64,000 nucleotides of DNA from Dyadobacter pollutisoli (GTDB taxonomy: Bacteria; Bacteroidota; Bacteroidia; Cytophagales; Spirosomataceae). Of this stretch, positions 54,358-62,897 are shown piece by piece (the first letter of the stretch is position 1; each line of letters opens with the position of its first letter). Below the pieces are notes generated by a model that worked only from the letters and a program-made list of their open reading frames with translations, searched no databases and was not told the origin of the DNA. The stretch spans positions 5,210,501 to 5,274,500 of the forward strand of contig NZ_CP112998.1 in the NCBI RefSeq assembly GCF_026625565.1. The letters run 5' to 3'. Position numbers and translations under genes: made by a program.

Positions 54358-54462
54358 GATTAACGTAATCAGTTTCAAGAAAATAGGAGATTTTTACGAA
54401 ATCCACCCAGACTCGAAAATCTATCTTGTTTCATGGTTCTAAACGGTTAGGAAAGCAAACTG
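54358..54462 (+). pseudogene. higB: Remnant of a HigB-type mRNA interferase toxin
   Basis: Reading from ATT 54358: VISFKKIGDFYEIHPDSK then YLVSWF, a stop, and TVRKANW. This resembles the HigB N-terminal half (pattern I-S-F-K-K-I-x-x-F-Y-E-x-H-P-D-S and W-Y-x-x-x-R-K-A-x-W). The start codon is changed to ATT, an in-frame TAA interrupts it at the W-Y region, and the C-terminal half is missing. It runs directly into the antitoxin remnant. Confidence 0.7.
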
Positions 54463-54621
54463 GACCTCGTTCCCTATATCGGCAATAAAGGAAATGTTTC
54501 GAAGGTATTAAACCGCAAACGTAATCTTTCGATTGAGATGATCCGAAACCTTCATAGTGGTCTTGGCTTTCCACTAGACGTCCTTATTTCGGAGCCAAAA
54601 AATCTTGCCGTAGCTAAATAA
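54451..54621 (+). pseudogene. higA: Remnant of a HigA-type antitoxin, C-terminal HTH part
   Basis: The frame before TAA at 54619-54621 reads DLVPYIGNKGNVSKVLNRKR, SIEMIRNLHSGLGFPLDVLI. This is the helix-turn-helix and tail of a HigA/Xre antitoxin. The N-terminal half is missing and an in-frame TAG stands at 54448. The sequence is joined within a few bases to the HigB remnant, indicating an internal deletion across the original toxin/antitoxin junction. Confidence 0.75.
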
Positions 54622-54623
54622 AA

Positions 54624-54670
54624 AAACTTGCCAAGTCTTGGAGACGGGGTCGCCCAGACTTGGCAAGTTT
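54624..54670. terminator. Strong hairpin terminator
   Basis: AAACTTGCCAAGTCT (54624-54638) pairs perfectly with AGACTTGGCAAGTTT (54656-54670) around a 17-base loop; A and T runs flank it. It serves the convergent DUF4136 gene ending at 54684 and any plus-strand transcript. Confidence 0.82.
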
Positions 54671-54683
54671 CGTTTTCGTTTCG

Positions 54684-55259
54684 TTACTTCCTGCTGTATG
54701 TATCCAGCGTGGCTTCCGGGAATGTTCTCAGGATATCGGCCATGGTGTTTTTCACCATGGATTCACGGTCGTCCTTTTTGGTAGGCGCTTTTACTTTGCC
54801 CGATGCCCACCCCTGCCAGATCATCCGGTCGCTGTTTTTCTGATAAATATTCAGAATAAAACGGCTTTCCTGATAATTGTAGGTCGATATATTGTTTCCA
54901 CCACCGTACCACCACATATAAGGTGAGTACATGTTGTTGGAACGTACCTGCTGGCGATCTTTCACGTCAGTCATAAACCTTACAATGATCTCAGGATTCT
55001 TCTGATCCAGCTTGTAACCCTTGGATTCCATTACTTCAACTACTGCATCACCCAGCCTCCTTCTGTTCAGTTCGCTGCCCAACAAAGGATCTGTTTCCAT
55101 ATTATGTTCAGCTTCTACTTTGAAGGTCTTGAACTGCTTTAAATTAACGGATGAATCGTAATCGTAACTTACCTGAAGGGCCTGGCTACATGCCATCATG
55201 AAGACTCCCGCCACTACCGCCATCCCGGCGGCCTTTATCACTTTCACTATGCTTTTCAT
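54684..55259 (-). CDS. DUF4136-domain lipoprotein
   Basis: 191 residues from ATG 55259 with lipobox GVFMMAC. The mature protein has the DUF4136 pattern: VSYDYDSSVNLKQFKTF near the N-terminus, NRRRLGDAVVEVMESKGYKL, then PEIIVRFM and MIWQGWASGKVK towards the end. These envelope lipoproteins are widespread and of unknown function. The frame is open to 55352, but the lipobox sets the start. It stands as a single gene. Confidence 0.82.
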   Translation of the reverse strand: MKSIVKVIKAAGMAVVAGVFMMACSQALQVSYDYDSSVNLKQFKTFKVEAEHNMETDPLLGSELNRRRLGDAVVEVMESKGYKLDQKNPEIIVRFMTDVKDRQQVRSNNMYSPYMWWYGGGNNISTYNYQESRFILNIYQKNSDRMIWQGWASGKVKAPTKKDDRESMVKNTMADILRTFPEATLDTYSRK

Positions 55260-55384
55260 TTTAATTTGAACGTTTAGTTTACTTATTCTTTGACACTTTC
55301 CGAGGGTAAAAGGTTTAAATGTTCGGATAACAACTATTAAACTAATAAACAAATGATGTTGGTATATTAGTTTAAAAATTTCGT

Positions 55385-56326
55385 TTACCGGGTGTCATTT
55401 AGTCCTTTAAATACCCTCTGAGACACCTTAAAAACGGTGCCGTGTCGTATTCCGGCGGGAAATTTCACCTGATCCGAAACATCTTCCCACGACGCCATAT
55501 TTTTGGATCTCACAGCGCCGTAACGGTGGTCACGGTACTTGTCAAAATATACATAAACATAGTCTCCAATTTCAACGGCCGTTGGCCCTTCCGCCCAGTA
55601 ATTCCCCGTTATAGGTGCCGAAACCGTTGTTGGATACGGCCCGGCTGCATTTTTCGATTTACTGATCCTGATATTCTTTTCAGCAGGTTTTGGATTTTCG
55701 TTTTTCAAAAACATATAATACCATGCGCCCTTTTTCAAAATGGTGGCATCAATGACACTGAAATCGGGATTGAAGAAGATTTTGGTCTCGCTGAAATTCT
55801 TAAAATCCGGTGTGGTTGCGTAATATATCCTGTGATTGAGCCCCTTTTCACTTTCAGAATCAGCGACGTTTGAATGTCTTCCCGGAATCGTCGTGGCCCA
55901 ATAAATCATGTAATTCTTCTTTTGATCGTCATAAAACACTTCCGGTGCCCAGCTATTCATCGCGGTTGGCTCGTGTTCCATGACGAGAACCGCCTTTTGT
56001 TGCGACCAGTTAATCAGGTCTTTGGAAGATGCATAGCCAATGATCCTGTCATGCCAGCCCGTTGTGAACACCATATGGAAAACACCGTCAGGCCCTTGAA
56101 TGATACATGGGTCGCGCATCAGCTTATCTTTACCGACAGTGGGGGTCAGAAAGGATTTCTCGTTTTTCAATGCTTTCCAGGTCAGGCCATCCTCGCTATA
56201 TGCAAAATGAAGACCATCCTGCCCATTATCAAGAAAATAGGAAAACAGGTAAACATGATCCTGCCCGCTGGCAGCACCAGCCAGCATCAACATTTGAAAT
56301 AAGAAGACGAGAGTTTTAAACCGCAT
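55385..56326 (-). CDS. Glycoside hydrolase of the GH43-like five-bladed propeller type
   Basis: 313 residues, secreted (signal peptide to GAASG). The fold has GH43/GH32-clan propeller landmarks: YFLDNGQDGLHFAYSEDG, the Asp-containing LMRDPCII, then SWAPEVFYDD, VIDATILKKG and YWAEGPTAVEIGDYVYVYF with a catalytic-type glutamate. The substrate (arabinan, xylan or other) cannot be deduced. It lies just before a Gfo/Idh/MocA dehydrogenase gene on the same strand, so both may act on sugars. There is no SusCD pair directly attached. Confidence 0.82.
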   Translation of the reverse strand: MRFKTLVFLFQMLMLAGAASGQDHVYLFSYFLDNGQDGLHFAYSEDGLTWKALKNEKSFLTPTVGKDKLMRDPCIIQGPDGVFHMVFTTGWHDRIIGYASSKDLINWSQQKAVLVMEHEPTAMNSWAPEVFYDDQKKNYMIYWATTIPGRHSNVADSESEKGLNHRIYYATTPDFKNFSETKIFFNPDFSVIDATILKKGAWYYMFLKNENPKPAEKNIRISKSKNAAGPYPTTVSAPITGNYWAEGPTAVEIGDYVYVYFDKYRDHRYGAVRSKNMASWEDVSDQVKFPAGIRHGTVFKVSQRVFKGLNDTR

Positions 56327-56417
56327 ACAAGAAGGGGTTAAACAAATACGCGCCCGGGTTCAACCGGACGCGATGTACTGGGAATTTATTTGGGGACCAC
56401 AAGCTCTTTATGCTAAA

Positions 56418-57785
56418 CTAAACGTTTTTATAGTCAGGATGTTTGTAGGGGGAGCGATAGGAACGCGCCAAAAGACTATTTGCTTCTCTATCACCCACAA
56501 TTTCGCGTTTTACCGGATCATAAACAATAGGTCTGCCCGTTTTCATCGAAAGATTGGCAAGAATACAGCTTGCGGTTGAAATATGACCCTCTTCAATATC
56601 AGCTACCGGACGACTACTGTTATCGATAGCACTCAGAAAATCAAGCATATGCAGACGCGTTGCCGGTGCTGCATTCAATTCTATTCTGTCTTCTTTGAGG
56701 TCTTCCGGATACTTTTCTTTTTCATAAATAACATCTTTGTGAATCTTATCGCCTTTACCCTGCGGAATGAAATCATAAGCCATCGTGCTGGCCCAGAGCG
56801 TTCCTTTTTCTCCGTACAATGTAAATGACCAGGGATAATCCGGATTGTTCGGCGTACCCCAGGTACGATGCTGCCAAACGCAGTTCAGCTCGGGATATTC
56901 GAAAATCGCAGACTGCGTATCCGAAATGTTAGACTTACCTTCCTTTTGAACATAAATACCGCCGGTCGAACTGATTTTGGTAGGCCAGCCCAATTTGAGC
57001 ATCCAGCGAACGGTATCAAACATGTGTACGCACATATCGCCGGTGATACCATTGCCATATTCCATAAACGTTCGCCACCAGCGAACGTGAGGCAGGCCGT
57101 CGTAAGGTCTCAAAGGAGCAGGGCCCGTCCATTTTTCATAGTCCAAAAACTCCGGAACGGCTTCCACGGGCGGGTTACCATTGTTCCGCATATGGTAATA
57201 GCAGCACATTTCCACGTGCGAAATCTTACCTAGCAAACCGGCATCAACGATATTTTTCTTAGCATCAATCAGGTGGGGCGTACTTTTTCGCTGCGTTCCG
57301 ACCTGAACTACTTTCTTGTATTTCCTTGCAGCGGCTACCATCGCCTCGCCCTCCATCACGTCCACACTAATCGGTTTTTGCACATACACGTGTGCCCCGG
57401 CTTTCACTGCATCGATCATTTGCAAAGCATGCCAATGATCAGGCGTACCGATGAGTACAATGTCCAGTTCATTCTCGGAAAGCAACTTTTGATAGTCTCC
57501 ATATAACTTCGGCGCCTTGCCCGACTTTTGCCGCTGACTTACCAGCTTACCGGCCTCATTCAGCTGATTTTTATCCACATCACAAAGCGCAATTACTTCA
57601 ACAGGAGCCACTTGTATCAATCTAAACAGATCACTTTTCCCATACCAGCCTGTGCCGATTAAACCCACACGAAGTGTTTTGGCCGGATTGATCAGATCCA
57701 TGCCTCGGGCTCCGAACGAGGATAACGCAAGCGCCGCCGTAGCGCCATGAAGAAAACTCCGGCGATTGATATTGAAAGTGTTCAT
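56418..57785 (-). CDS. Gfo/Idh/MocA-family oxidoreductase with Tat-type signal
   Basis: 455 residues from ATG 57785. The N-terminus has a twin-arginine motif, NRRSFLHGATAALALSSFG, so it is exported folded. The Rossmann fold follows (VGLIGTGWYGKSDLF, IALCDVD), then the conserved EKP-type motif as VYVQKPISVDVMEGEAM. It oxidises or epimerises sugars using NAD(P), perhaps a hydrolysis product of the following GH43-like enzyme. The family is large, so the substrate is not predictable. Confidence 0.87.
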   Translation of the reverse strand: MNTFNINRRSFLHGATAALALSSFGARGMDLINPAKTLRVGLIGTGWYGKSDLFRLIQVAPVEVIALCDVDKNQLNEAGKLVSQRQKSGKAPKLYGDYQKLLSENELDIVLIGTPDHWHALQMIDAVKAGAHVYVQKPISVDVMEGEAMVAAARKYKKVVQVGTQRKSTPHLIDAKKNIVDAGLLGKISHVEMCCYYHMRNNGNPPVEAVPEFLDYEKWTGPAPLRPYDGLPHVRWWRTFMEYGNGITGDMCVHMFDTVRWMLKLGWPTKISSTGGIYVQKEGKSNISDTQSAIFEYPELNCVWQHRTWGTPNNPDYPWSFTLYGEKGTLWASTMAYDFIPQGKGDKIHKDVIYEKEKYPEDLKEDRIELNAAPATRLHMLDFLSAIDNSSRPVADIEEGHISTASCILANLSMKTGRPIVYDPVKREIVGDREANSLLARSYRSPYKHPDYKNV

Positions 57786-57878
57786 TAGCAAAGTTTGGTT
57801 GGTTAGGAATAAAAATAGCGCCCGTGCCCGGACGCTAATAAAAGGGTCTTTATAAAGAACTTTACTATTAACATCAGA

Positions 57879-58583
57879 CTATAATGCCAGATCCAATACG
57901 AAATCAGCCCAAATTCGTTTGATACGTCTCGCCCGTGCGGGCCCACTCCCATAATTAAACTGACTAACCAGTCCTTCTTCGATGTTGGGATTTCCGAGAA
58001 GATTGTTTATCTGATTAATTAAATATTCTCTTACTTCTCCGCTGGAATCATTTATGTCTTTTAACGGATCAAGGCGATTGTCAAATGAATAAACGATATC
58101 TTCAAAATCCTTGCTGGTACGCAAGTCTGTTTTATTACGGGAATTGTGCGCTTCTATTTTGGAGGCAATAAAGTAATGAAAAGGCATCAGGCGAATTGAA
58201 ATGTCATTATCAATCCGGTATGAAAAACTTTGCTCAATTCCTGTTTTATACCATTTATTACTAAATCCAAGCACGTTTTCTTCAATGGGCATAAAATCTA
58301 CAATGATCCCATTGATTTTATAACGTCCTAAAAATTTTGATTCAATATCATTCTTAAAACCCAGTTGACGTAATTTCTCTTCGAAAGTTGAAAAGCCAGC
58401 CCTTGTTGAAATTCCCACTACAATGTCGATGTCTTCCGTAGGTCGTACTTCGGCAGCTGCGGGATCATCAGCATAAAGGGCAACGACTGCCCCTCCGACA
58501 AAAACAACTTGATCAAGCAAGTAATCGAGTCTTTCAGCGACTTCTTTAATCCGTTTTACATACAAATGCTTATTGTAGATCAT
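57879..58583 (-). CDS. Nucleotidyltransferase of AbiEii-like type, partner of the wHTH gene
   Basis: 234 residues. The nucleotidyltransferase core motif is visible: VVFVGGAVVALY (G30-G31) and TEDIDIVVGIS with D51 and D53. The rest is helical, resembling AbiEii/AbiGii-type proteins, which in known systems modify tRNA or proteins as toxins. It overlaps the preceding winged-helix-like gene by 4 bp (ATGA) and is likely co-translated. The pairing suggests a toxin-antitoxin module; this is inference from arrangement and fold. Confidence 0.68.
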   Translation of the reverse strand: MIYNKHLYVKRIKEVAERLDYLLDQVVFVGGAVVALYADDPAAAEVRPTEDIDIVVGISTRAGFSTFEEKLRQLGFKNDIESKFLGRYKINGIIVDFMPIEENVLGFSNKWYKTGIEQSFSYRIDNDISIRLMPFHYFIASKIEAHNSRNKTDLRTSKDFEDIVYSFDNRLDPLKDINDSSGEVREYLINQINNLLGNPNIEEGLVSQFNYGSGPARARRIKRIWADFVLDLAL

Positions 58584-59143
58584 TGGAAGAACCGTTTTTC
58601 CAGCTCAATGATCGCCAACTCTCTTTCCCGAGCTCCTCCAATTCTTAATGAATCAGTTAAAGCCAAAAGCTCATACAGTAGTTTGTTTTTCGTAACAATT
58701 TCCGGAACGGTATTATATAATGGTAAAATCGCCTGCCCTCGTACAGTTCCATCAGCATGTTCCCACACAATTTCTTCTTGAAAAGATAGTTGATTTTTTA
58801 AAGGATCGGCAGAGTGAGCCGTCGGAATGCCTCTCACTAATGCACCGGGTTGAACAGGGAAAACATATTTAAGACCAAATCTCAAGAATTCCAGCGTAGA
58901 TTTTAAAAGTACATTTTTGCTGTAAGCAATGTCTGTTATGAGGCCTGCATAGGCTGAACGGTATAATGATGCTGATATTTCCGCGGTACTTATGTTAAGT
59001 AATTCCGCTATCGTCTTATTTAACGGAAACGGCAATCGATGGACAGACTTTAATCCTTTTCGATCCCAGCCCCCTCTCTGAAGCGCAACTATCGCCAGTA
59101 ACACCACAATATCCTGTGGTCGCATTCCCTTATGATCCTTCAT
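58580..59143 (-). CDS. Winged-helix-like protein, partner of the nucleotidyltransferase
   Basis: 187 residues. The N-terminal half has a helix-turn-helix-like pattern (AELLNISTAEISASLYRSAYAGLI). The rest contains the conserved segments FPVQPGALVRGIPTAHSADP and TVRGQAILPLYNTVPEIV. I recall similar proteins always preceding nucleotidyltransferase genes, but no function is established. The 4-bp overlap with the next gene points to a two-gene unit. It may regulate or antagonise the nucleotidyltransferase. Confidence 0.62.
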   Translation of the reverse strand: MKDHKGMRPQDIVVLLAIVALQRGGWDRKGLKSVHRLPFPLNKTIAELLNISTAEISASLYRSAYAGLITDIAYSKNVLLKSTLEFLRFGLKYVFPVQPGALVRGIPTAHSADPLKNQLSFQEEIVWEHADGTVRGQAILPLYNTVPEIVTKNKLLYELLALTDSLRIGGARERELAIIELEKRFFQ

Positions 59144-59152
59144 AAAAGTTGA

Positions 59153-59195
59153 TTTACGATTTGCAATTTACGATTTGCAAATTGCAAATCGTAAA
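59153..59195. repeat. Direct plus inverted repeat of TTTACGATTTGCAA
   Basis: TTTACGATTTGCAA occurs at 59153-59166 and again at 59167-59180, followed by its complement TTGCAAATCGTAAA at 59182-59195. The second copy and its complement form a 14-bp hairpin with a 1-base loop. It lies between the nucleotidyltransferase pair and the sugar ABC operon and could be a terminator or regulatory site. Confidence 0.7.
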
Positions 59196-59237
59196 TTTTC
59201 ATGCTTTTAGATTTGAATATTGATGTTGGGATATCTC

Positions 59238-60173
59238 TCACTTCAAAAACTCCCCCACATTCTCTTTCGTTACCAACTGAAACGGAATCAGAACTTCCTT
59301 TTCGAATGCCTGCTTCTTGGCGGCTTTGACAGCCGTCTCAATAGCTTTCCCGCCTTGTTCTTTGGCGTTTTGGAAAACTGTGGCGTCGAGTGTTCCTTTT
59401 TTAACAGCTTGCAGGGCATCCGGGATCGCATCCACACTGACTACAATGACCTTGTTTTTCAAGCCTGCAGCTTCCAATGCTTTGACGGCACCCATACCCA
59501 TTTCATCGTTCTGAGCAAAGATCGCATTGATTTTTGGACCAAAAGATTGAATCCAGTTTTCCGTCAGCGACATTCCTTTCGCCCTGTCCCATTCTCCTGA
59601 TTGTTCCGCCAGAAGCTTTAAACCCGGATTGGCTTTCAAAATTTCCTTCGCTCCATTATCCCTTTTGATCTGCGCCGCTTGTCCCATAAAACCGTGCATC
59701 ATCAGGATATTTCCTTTTCCTCCCAGCTTGTCGACAATGTATTTCATTGCGATCCGTGCAGATTCAGTGTCATCAGAGCCTACAAATGCAGTGGGTTTGG
59801 CTGATGTTTCCGAATTGACATTAATGATCGGAATTTTGGCATCCATAGCCAGTTTAATAGCCGGTGAGCTAGCTTCTACCTCACACGGATTCATGATAAT
59901 AGCATCCACACCTTGCGCAATAAAGCTTTCTACCTGCTCTACCTGCTTCAATGCAGACCGTTCGGCGTCCACGGTGATTAGCTCTACACCAAGTTCCTTG
60001 GCCTTGGCCTCCATTTCGTCATTTACATTGACAATAAATTCATTCTGCATGCTAAGCATCGTAGCGCCTATCACCAGTTTTTTGGCAGATCCGTCACCAG
60101 ACTCGTCAGTTTTTGATTGATTGCAGCTGAATAGGAGCGATCCGGCTAATAATATGTAGTACTTGATTTTCAT
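59238..60173 (-). CDS. Sugar ABC transporter substrate-binding lipoprotein (RbsB-like)
   Basis: 311 residues with lipobox GSLLFSC (Cys17). The fold is the periplasmic-binding type I of ribose or myo-inositol binding proteins: LVIGATMLSMQNEFIVNV, VEQVESFIAQGVDAIIMNP, FVGSDDTESARIA and FAQNDEMGMGAVKALEAAG. It is last in the operon after an ATPase and a permease. Ligand identity (ribose, inositol or another pyranose) is not determinable from sequence. Confidence 0.9.
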   Translation of the reverse strand: MKIKYYILLAGSLLFSCNQSKTDESGDGSAKKLVIGATMLSMQNEFIVNVNDEMEAKAKELGVELITVDAERSALKQVEQVESFIAQGVDAIIMNPCEVEASSPAIKLAMDAKIPIINVNSETSAKPTAFVGSDDTESARIAMKYIVDKLGGKGNILMMHGFMGQAAQIKRDNGAKEILKANPGLKLLAEQSGEWDRAKGMSLTENWIQSFGPKINAIFAQNDEMGMGAVKALEAAGLKNKVIVVSVDAIPDALQAVKKGTLDATVFQNAKEQGGKAIETAVKAAKKQAFEKEVLIPFQLVTKENVGEFLK

Positions 60174-60184
60174 AATGAGGCTTT

Positions 60185-60215
60185 TTGGCCGTCGGCTGTC
60201 AGCTCTCGGCAGTCG
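60185..60215. repeat. Short palindromic/GC-rich repeat between sugar-transport genes
   Basis: GGCCGTCGGCT (60187-60197) recurs at 61194-61204, and CGGCTGTCAGCT (60193-60204) is the exact inverted copy of 61275-61286. These repeats sit in the short gaps before and after the permease gene. Confidence 0.6.
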
Positions 60216-60237
60216 AATTCAGTTGATCCTTCTTGTT

Positions 60238-61185
60238 TTATTCTCTTCCTTTTTTACCGGCACTGTCTAAAACTACTGCGCCAATGATAATTATGCCCAT
60301 TACCACCTGCTGATAGTACGATGTTACATTCAACAAGTCCAGACTATTGCTGATGACGCCGATCAACAATGCGCCTATCAGTGTGCCGGCCATAGTACCT
60401 GTGCCACCCGAAGTACTGGTTCCGCCAATAATAGCAGCGGCGATCGCGTCCAGCTCAAAACCTGCTCCTGAATTAGGTTGCCCGGTTGTGATCCTGGATG
60501 TAAGCAAGATCCCTCCCAATGCAGAAAGTATCCCGCAAAGTGTATATACCCACATTTTGACATTGCTAACCCGAATCCCGGAAGCCCTGGCCGCCTGCTC
60601 ATTACCACCGACCGCGTACATATATCGCCCCAAAATGGTTTTGTTCAGAATAACGGAACACACAAGGAAGGCAATAATCAGAATGATAATCGGGAACGGA
60701 ATCCCGAAGATGTTTCCGCCACCAATGAAATTGAACGAGTCCGAAAGATTGGAAATGGGCCGTCCTTTGCTTAAAATCAATGCTAGTCCTCGCCCAATGG
60801 TCATGGTACCTAATGTTACAATGAATGGCGGCACCTTACTTTTGGTAATAACGAGACCATTGAATGCGCCAAAAAGCAATCCTGCCGTGATAGCGGCCAG
60901 CAACGGAACAATCAGCGGATAAGTGTCGGGATGGGCGAAAGTTGCCGCTACTACGCCCGCCACGGCTACCATTGAACCCAATGAAAGGTCAATTCCGCCA
61001 GTGATGATGACAAACGTTACCCCAAAGGCCAGTAGTGCATTGATCGAAACCTGTGTTCCGATGATCATCAGATTAGGCACGGTAAAAAATCGTGGCGTGC
61101 TCAGTGCAAGCACCAGGCAAATAATCGCAAAAGCCAGGTAGATGCCATACTGGCCAAAATTGGTAAAGCGGGAGGATGTATTCAC
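60238..61185 (-). CDS. Sugar ABC transporter permease (RbsC-like)
   Basis: About 315 residues. The start is placed at GTG 61185 (VNTSSRFTNF); an upstream TTG at 61212 lies inside a repeat. It has eight to ten membrane helices of the BPD_transp_2 family: INALLAFGVTFVIITGGIDL, GSMVAVAGVVAA, GLVITKSKVPPFIVTLGTM and IAAAIIGGTSTSGGTGTMAG. It forms the membrane channel for the sugar bound by the 59238 protein. Confidence 0.9.
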   Translation of the reverse strand: MNTSSRFTNFGQYGIYLAFAIICLVLALSTPRFFTVPNLMIIGTQVSINALLAFGVTFVIITGGIDLSLGSMVAVAGVVAATFAHPDTYPLIVPLLAAITAGLLFGAFNGLVITKSKVPPFIVTLGTMTIGRGLALILSKGRPISNLSDSFNFIGGGNIFGIPFPIIILIIAFLVCSVILNKTILGRYMYAVGGNEQAARASGIRVSNVKMWVYTLCGILSALGGILLTSRITTGQPNSGAGFELDAIAAAIIGGTSTSGGTGTMAGTLIGALLIGVISNSLDLLNVTSYYQQVVMGIIIIGAVVLDSAGKKGRE

Positions 61186-61189
61186 GTTA

Positions 61190-61293
61190 CTTCGGCCGTC
61201 GGCTTTTGGCAATCGGCCTTTTTGGTTGATAAAAAATTTCTATAATAACGCTCTCGTTTTAGTCGAAAGCCGGTAGCTGACAGCCGAAAGCCG
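61190..61293. repeat. GC-rich repeat block in the permease-ATPase gap
   Basis: The gap holds GGCCGTCGGCT (61194-61204), which copies 60187-60197, and AGCTGACAGCCG (61275-61286), which is the inverse of 60193-60204. Between them lies an AT-rich segment. It is a repeat pattern rather than coding sequence. Confidence 0.6.
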
Positions 61294-62796
61294 TTAAGCT
61301 ACCGCATACTTCATAATCAGCTCCTGCGTCGCTTCCTGCTTCGATAATAAGGCTGTTTGCTTTCCTTTTGACAGTACCAGTATCCGGTCGCTCATACCTA
61401 GAATTTCAGGTAGTTCGGACGAAATCAGGATGATGGCAATTCCCTTTTCGGCCAGGCTTCTGATCAGTTTATAAATTTCAAATTTTGCGCCCACATCTAC
61501 TCCCCGGGTCGGTTCGTCGAGGATAATGATATCCGGGGAAGCTAGCAGTACCTTTCCTATCACCACCTTTTGCTGGTTTCCACCGCTCAGATAAATGACT
61601 TTCTGGTCCATTCCCGACGTTTTCACTTTCAGATCGGAGATCATTTGACCAGCGACGGATTTTTCACTTTTTTGATTAATAAAAATCCCTTTCCGATGAC
61701 TGGAAATGCTCGCGAGTGTGACATTATCCTTGACTGACATGGCTGGAACAAAGCCAAAACCTTTCCGATCCTCGCTCACATAGCCGATGCCATTTTTGAT
61801 AGCTTTCACCGGAGAATTAACTTTCACTATTTCTCCCGAAATGATAATCTCCCCCTCATCCAATGTGTCCAGGCCAAATATTGCACGGGCGATTTCTGTC
61901 CTGCCGGCACCCATTAGGCCAGCCAGTCCGAGAATTTCTCCTGCCCGTACATTGAAATTAATATCCGAAAACTTTTCCTTCCTGCCCAGGTTTTTCACCA
62001 ACAAAACTTCCTTTCCCGGCTTGTGAACTGCATCCGGGAACATTTGACCAATTTCGCGCCCTACCATCATTGTAATCAGCGAATTCTGGTCCAGTTCTTC
62101 TGCTCTTTTTGTTCCAATATATTTACCATCCCGCAAAACCGTAATGGTGTCCGAGATTTGAAAAATTTCATCCATTTTGTGGGAAATGTAGATGATACTC
62201 ACTCCCCTGGATTTGAGATCGCTGATGATTTTGAAAAGGGTCGAAACTTCCTTGTCCGATATGGCCGACGTAGGCTCGTCCATGATAATCACTTTGGCAT
62301 TATTCGAAATCGCTTTGGCGATCTCGATCATTTGCATTTGCGCCACACTCAGCTGCTTCATTCTGGTGTCGGGGGCTATCTGAACACCTATTTGTTCCAA
62401 AAGCTGCTCCGCCTGCCGGTTGATACCCGTATCATTGAGCCAGCCAGCCAGCAACCCGGCTTTACCTGAAACTTCTTTTTCTCTTCCCAGGAAAATATTC
62501 TGCGCAACCGTCAGTTCCGGAACGATCAGAATTTCCTGGTGGATCATCGAAATACCTTTCTTTAAAGTTTCGCTGACATTACTATTTTTTAAATCATTTC
62601 CTTCGAAAACAATTTCTCCGGAATCCGGAGCAAGCAGCCCGATGAGGATCTTCATAAATGTCGACTTGCCTGCCCCGTTTTCGCCCATCAATGCATGCAC
62701 TTCACCTCTTTTAAGGTTAAACTGCACATGATCAAGCGCTTTTACACCTGAAAATGATTTGCACAACTGGTTGACGGAGAGAATGTAATCAGACAT
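61294..62796 (-). CDS. Sugar ABC transporter ATP-binding protein (RbsA/MglA-like)
   Basis: 500 residues from ATG 62796 (MSDYILSVNQLCKSF), with two ATPase domains. The first has Walker A GENGAGKST and the signature region LSVAQMQMIEIAKAI. The second has a degenerate Walker A, GLMGAGRTE, and the signature LSGGNQQKVVIGKVL, with LDEPTRGVDVG. This asymmetry is normal for the family. The enzyme powers sugar import through the permease. It lies downstream of the Gfo/Idh/MocA gene across a repeat-filled gap. Confidence 0.92.
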   Translation of the reverse strand: MSDYILSVNQLCKSFSGVKALDHVQFNLKRGEVHALMGENGAGKSTFMKILIGLLAPDSGEIVFEGNDLKNSNVSETLKKGISMIHQEILIVPELTVAQNIFLGREKEVSGKAGLLAGWLNDTGINRQAEQLLEQIGVQIAPDTRMKQLSVAQMQMIEIAKAISNNAKVIIMDEPTSAISDKEVSTLFKIISDLKSRGVSIIYISHKMDEIFQISDTITVLRDGKYIGTKRAEELDQNSLITMMVGREIGQMFPDAVHKPGKEVLLVKNLGRKEKFSDINFNVRAGEILGLAGLMGAGRTEIARAIFGLDTLDEGEIIISGEIVKVNSPVKAIKNGIGYVSEDRKGFGFVPAMSVKDNVTLASISSHRKGIFINQKSEKSVAGQMISDLKVKTSGMDQKVIYLSGGNQQKVVIGKVLLASPDIIILDEPTRGVDVGAKFEIYKLIRSLAEKGIAIILISSELPEILGMSDRILVLSKGKQTALLSKQEATQELIMKYAVA

Positions 62797-62812
62797 ATGG
62801 TTTAATTTCAAG

Positions 62813-62860
62813 AAAGGCTTCAACCACATTCTTGATCTGCGGAATGTGGCTGAAGCCTTT
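62813..62860. repeat. 19-bp inverted repeat (REP-like) upstream of the ATPase gene
   Basis: AAAGGCTTCAACCACATTC (62813-62831) and GAATGTGGCTGAAGCCTTT (62842-62860) are complementary at 18 of 19 positions around a 10-base loop. It lies 17 bp before the ATPase start on the same transcript, so it may form an mRNA hairpin. Confidence 0.8.
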
Positions 62861-62897
62861 GGGTGTTGCTGCGGGTCACGGATGCGATCGCGCACGT

